Source: Candidatus Omnitrophota bacterium (lineage in GTDB: Bacteria > Omnitrophota > Gorgyraeia > Zapsychrales > Fredricksoniimonadaceae). Taken from it: a DNA stretch of 6,125 nucleotides. Positions 5,415 through 6,125 of the stretch are shown one piece after another. Each line of letters begins with the position of its first letter. Positions within the stretch are counted from its first letter, which is position 1. The stretch covers positions 1 through 6,125 of the forward strand of contig JAGNTT010000116.1 in the NCBI GenBank assembly GCA_017987425.1, written 5' to 3'. Below the pieces are notes generated by a model. That model worked only from the letters and a program-made list of their open reading frames with translations, made no database searches and had not been told where the DNA came from. Position numbers and translations under genes: made by a program.

Positions 5415-5443
5415 ACTATAAAACAATGTGAAATATAACACAA
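5415..5443 (-). promoter_or_regulatory. Candidate sigma-70 promoter for the ferredoxin gene
   Basis: On the minus strand TTGTGT (5443-5438) and TATAGT (5420-5415) are separated by 17 bases in an A+T-rich spacer between the radical SAM stop and the ferredoxin. The -10 matches consensus at five of six bases, the -35 only at TTG. The position, about 30 bases before the ferredoxin start, is suitable. A+T-rich DNA gives such matches by chance, so this is tentative. Confidence 0.4.
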
Positions 5444-5449
5444 GTAATA

Positions 5450-6125
5450 TTAATTGACCAGAGATGAAACCAGCGCTTCTTTGTGTTCCTGTTTTCTTTC
5501 AAGTTCGGCAACCCTGTTAATAAAAACCGATTTGGGTTTTTCTGGAGCCGCTATTTTAAACGTGCGCGTTATTTTCTGGGCGAAATAGTGGACGAATGCC
5601 TTAAAGCCGTGAACCTTGCGCAAAAGGTCTCCGACAGTCCGAATCGAGACAAACATGCTCCAAATTTGCTTGGGACGAAGATAGAACTCTTTAAGTCCGA
5701 CGTCGATCAATTCGTCGATTTCTTTATGAGAAAGCTGAGGATAGCTCAGCAGGGTGCGCTGTTCGCCTTCTTTAGTAAGCCAGTCTTTCCAGTCTTTGGC
5801 CAAAAGATAATCATTCTGTTTGGCCCACTTGTAGAGTGTTGTGCCGGGATAAGCGGCGACGCCGGTGATCTGCACTGTATCCAAAGGAAGTGATTTGGCA
5901 AAATCGATGGTTTTATGCGCGCTGTCTTTAGTTTCACCGGGAGCTCCGATCATGAAGCATCCGTGAATGGTGAAGCCGAGCTCATGCGCCCGGAAGGCAT
6001 ATCTGCGGGCCATATCAACACTGACGCCGCCTTTACGTATGACGCGCAGGTTTTCATCAGTCCCGAATTCAAAACCGGTCATGAGCATTCTGCATCCCGC
6101 GGCGCGCATGACAGGAAGCATTTCC
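5450..6125 (-). CDS. Radical SAM protein, probably B12-binding HpnJ/BchE-like (5' truncated)
   Basis: The frame is open to the right edge, so only the C-terminal 224 residues are seen; the N-terminal cobalamin-binding domain and the CX3CX2C cluster motif expected for this group lie outside. Visible elements, numbered from the first whole codon: RAAGCRMLMTGFEFG (7-21), which corresponds to the GxESG strand of the radical SAM barrel; GAPGET (60-65) after FTIHGCFMIG; and AYPGTTLYKWA (91-101) at the end of the barrel, followed by a helical, basic C-terminal region (EFYLRPKQIW at 146-155). This arrangement is typical of B12-binding radical SAM proteins such as HpnJ (hopanoid) and BchE, but the family is large and the substrate cannot be told from this part. 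It ends 64 bases before the ferredoxin start. Confidence 0.87.
   Translation of the reverse strand, partial: EMLPVMRAAGCRMLMTGFEFGTDENLRVIRKGGVSVDMARRYAFRAHELGFTIHGCFMIGAPGETKDSAHKTIDFAKSLPLDTVQITGVAAYPGTTLYKWAKQNDYLLAKDWKDWLTKEGEQRTLLSYPQLSHKEIDELIDVGLKEFYLRPKQIWSMFVSIRTVGDLLRKVHGFKAFVHYFAQKITRTFKIAAPEKPKSVFINRVAELERKQEHKEALVSSLVN

Noticed and set aside
5734..5764. tRNA-like stretch on the plus strand (GATAGCTCAGCAGGGTGC) with a small inverted repeat GCTGAG/CTCAGC
   Set aside because: It lies inside the well-supported radical SAM coding frame, and no acceptor stem, anticodon arm or T-arm can be assembled around it.

Overview
The window looks like bacterial chromosome from a Gram-negative-type organism that respires oxygen through a heme A-containing (aa3-type) cytochrome c oxidase. 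Genes are densely packed, with many ATGA-type overlaps. The lineage cannot be fixed from the sequence. Protein style (CoxB with a CAQLCG CuA loop, small cox-operon membrane proteins, an HpnJ/BchE-like radical SAM protein) would fit an Omnitrophota, Verrucomicrobia-like or other PVC/FCB-type lineage; this is a low-confidence inference.

Plus strand, 1-3914: the distal part of a cytochrome oxidase operon, entered in the middle of the subunit IV gene. In order: coxD (5' truncated), a 66-aa two-helix membrane protein, a 73-aa exported or anchored CxxC protein, coxB (subunit II with the CuA site), ctaA (heme A synthase), ctaB (heme O synthase) and a DUF420/CtaM-type assembly factor. Together these supply an oxidase subunit, the heme B to O to A pathway and an aa3 maturation factor. 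The catalytic subunits (coxA, coxC) are presumably just left of the window.

Minus strand, 3902-5054: a compact run of four small membrane-protein genes (159, 53, 47 and 113 aa), transcribed towards the cox operon. The 53- and 47-aa genes are short enough to be missed by length-filtered annotation. None has a function I can name; the last resembles DUF6787. This run and the oxidase operon converge tail to tail with a 13-bp overlap of coding ends and no visible terminator between them.

Minus strand, 5084-6125: a 7Fe ferredoxin gene of the Azotobacter FdI type, with its own plausible promoter, a strong Shine-Dalgarno and a short intrinsic terminator. Upstream of it is the 3' part of a cobalamin-type radical SAM gene that runs off the right edge. 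A perfect 9-bp hairpin with a TTCG loop lies between the ferredoxin terminator and the small-membrane-protein run, over one of that run's possible start codons.

No RNA gene, CRISPR array, insertion sequence or other mobile element is visible, and there is no gene-free stretch longer than about 80 bases. The best candidates for undescribed biology are the four-gene membrane operon and the two tiny proteins between coxD and coxB.
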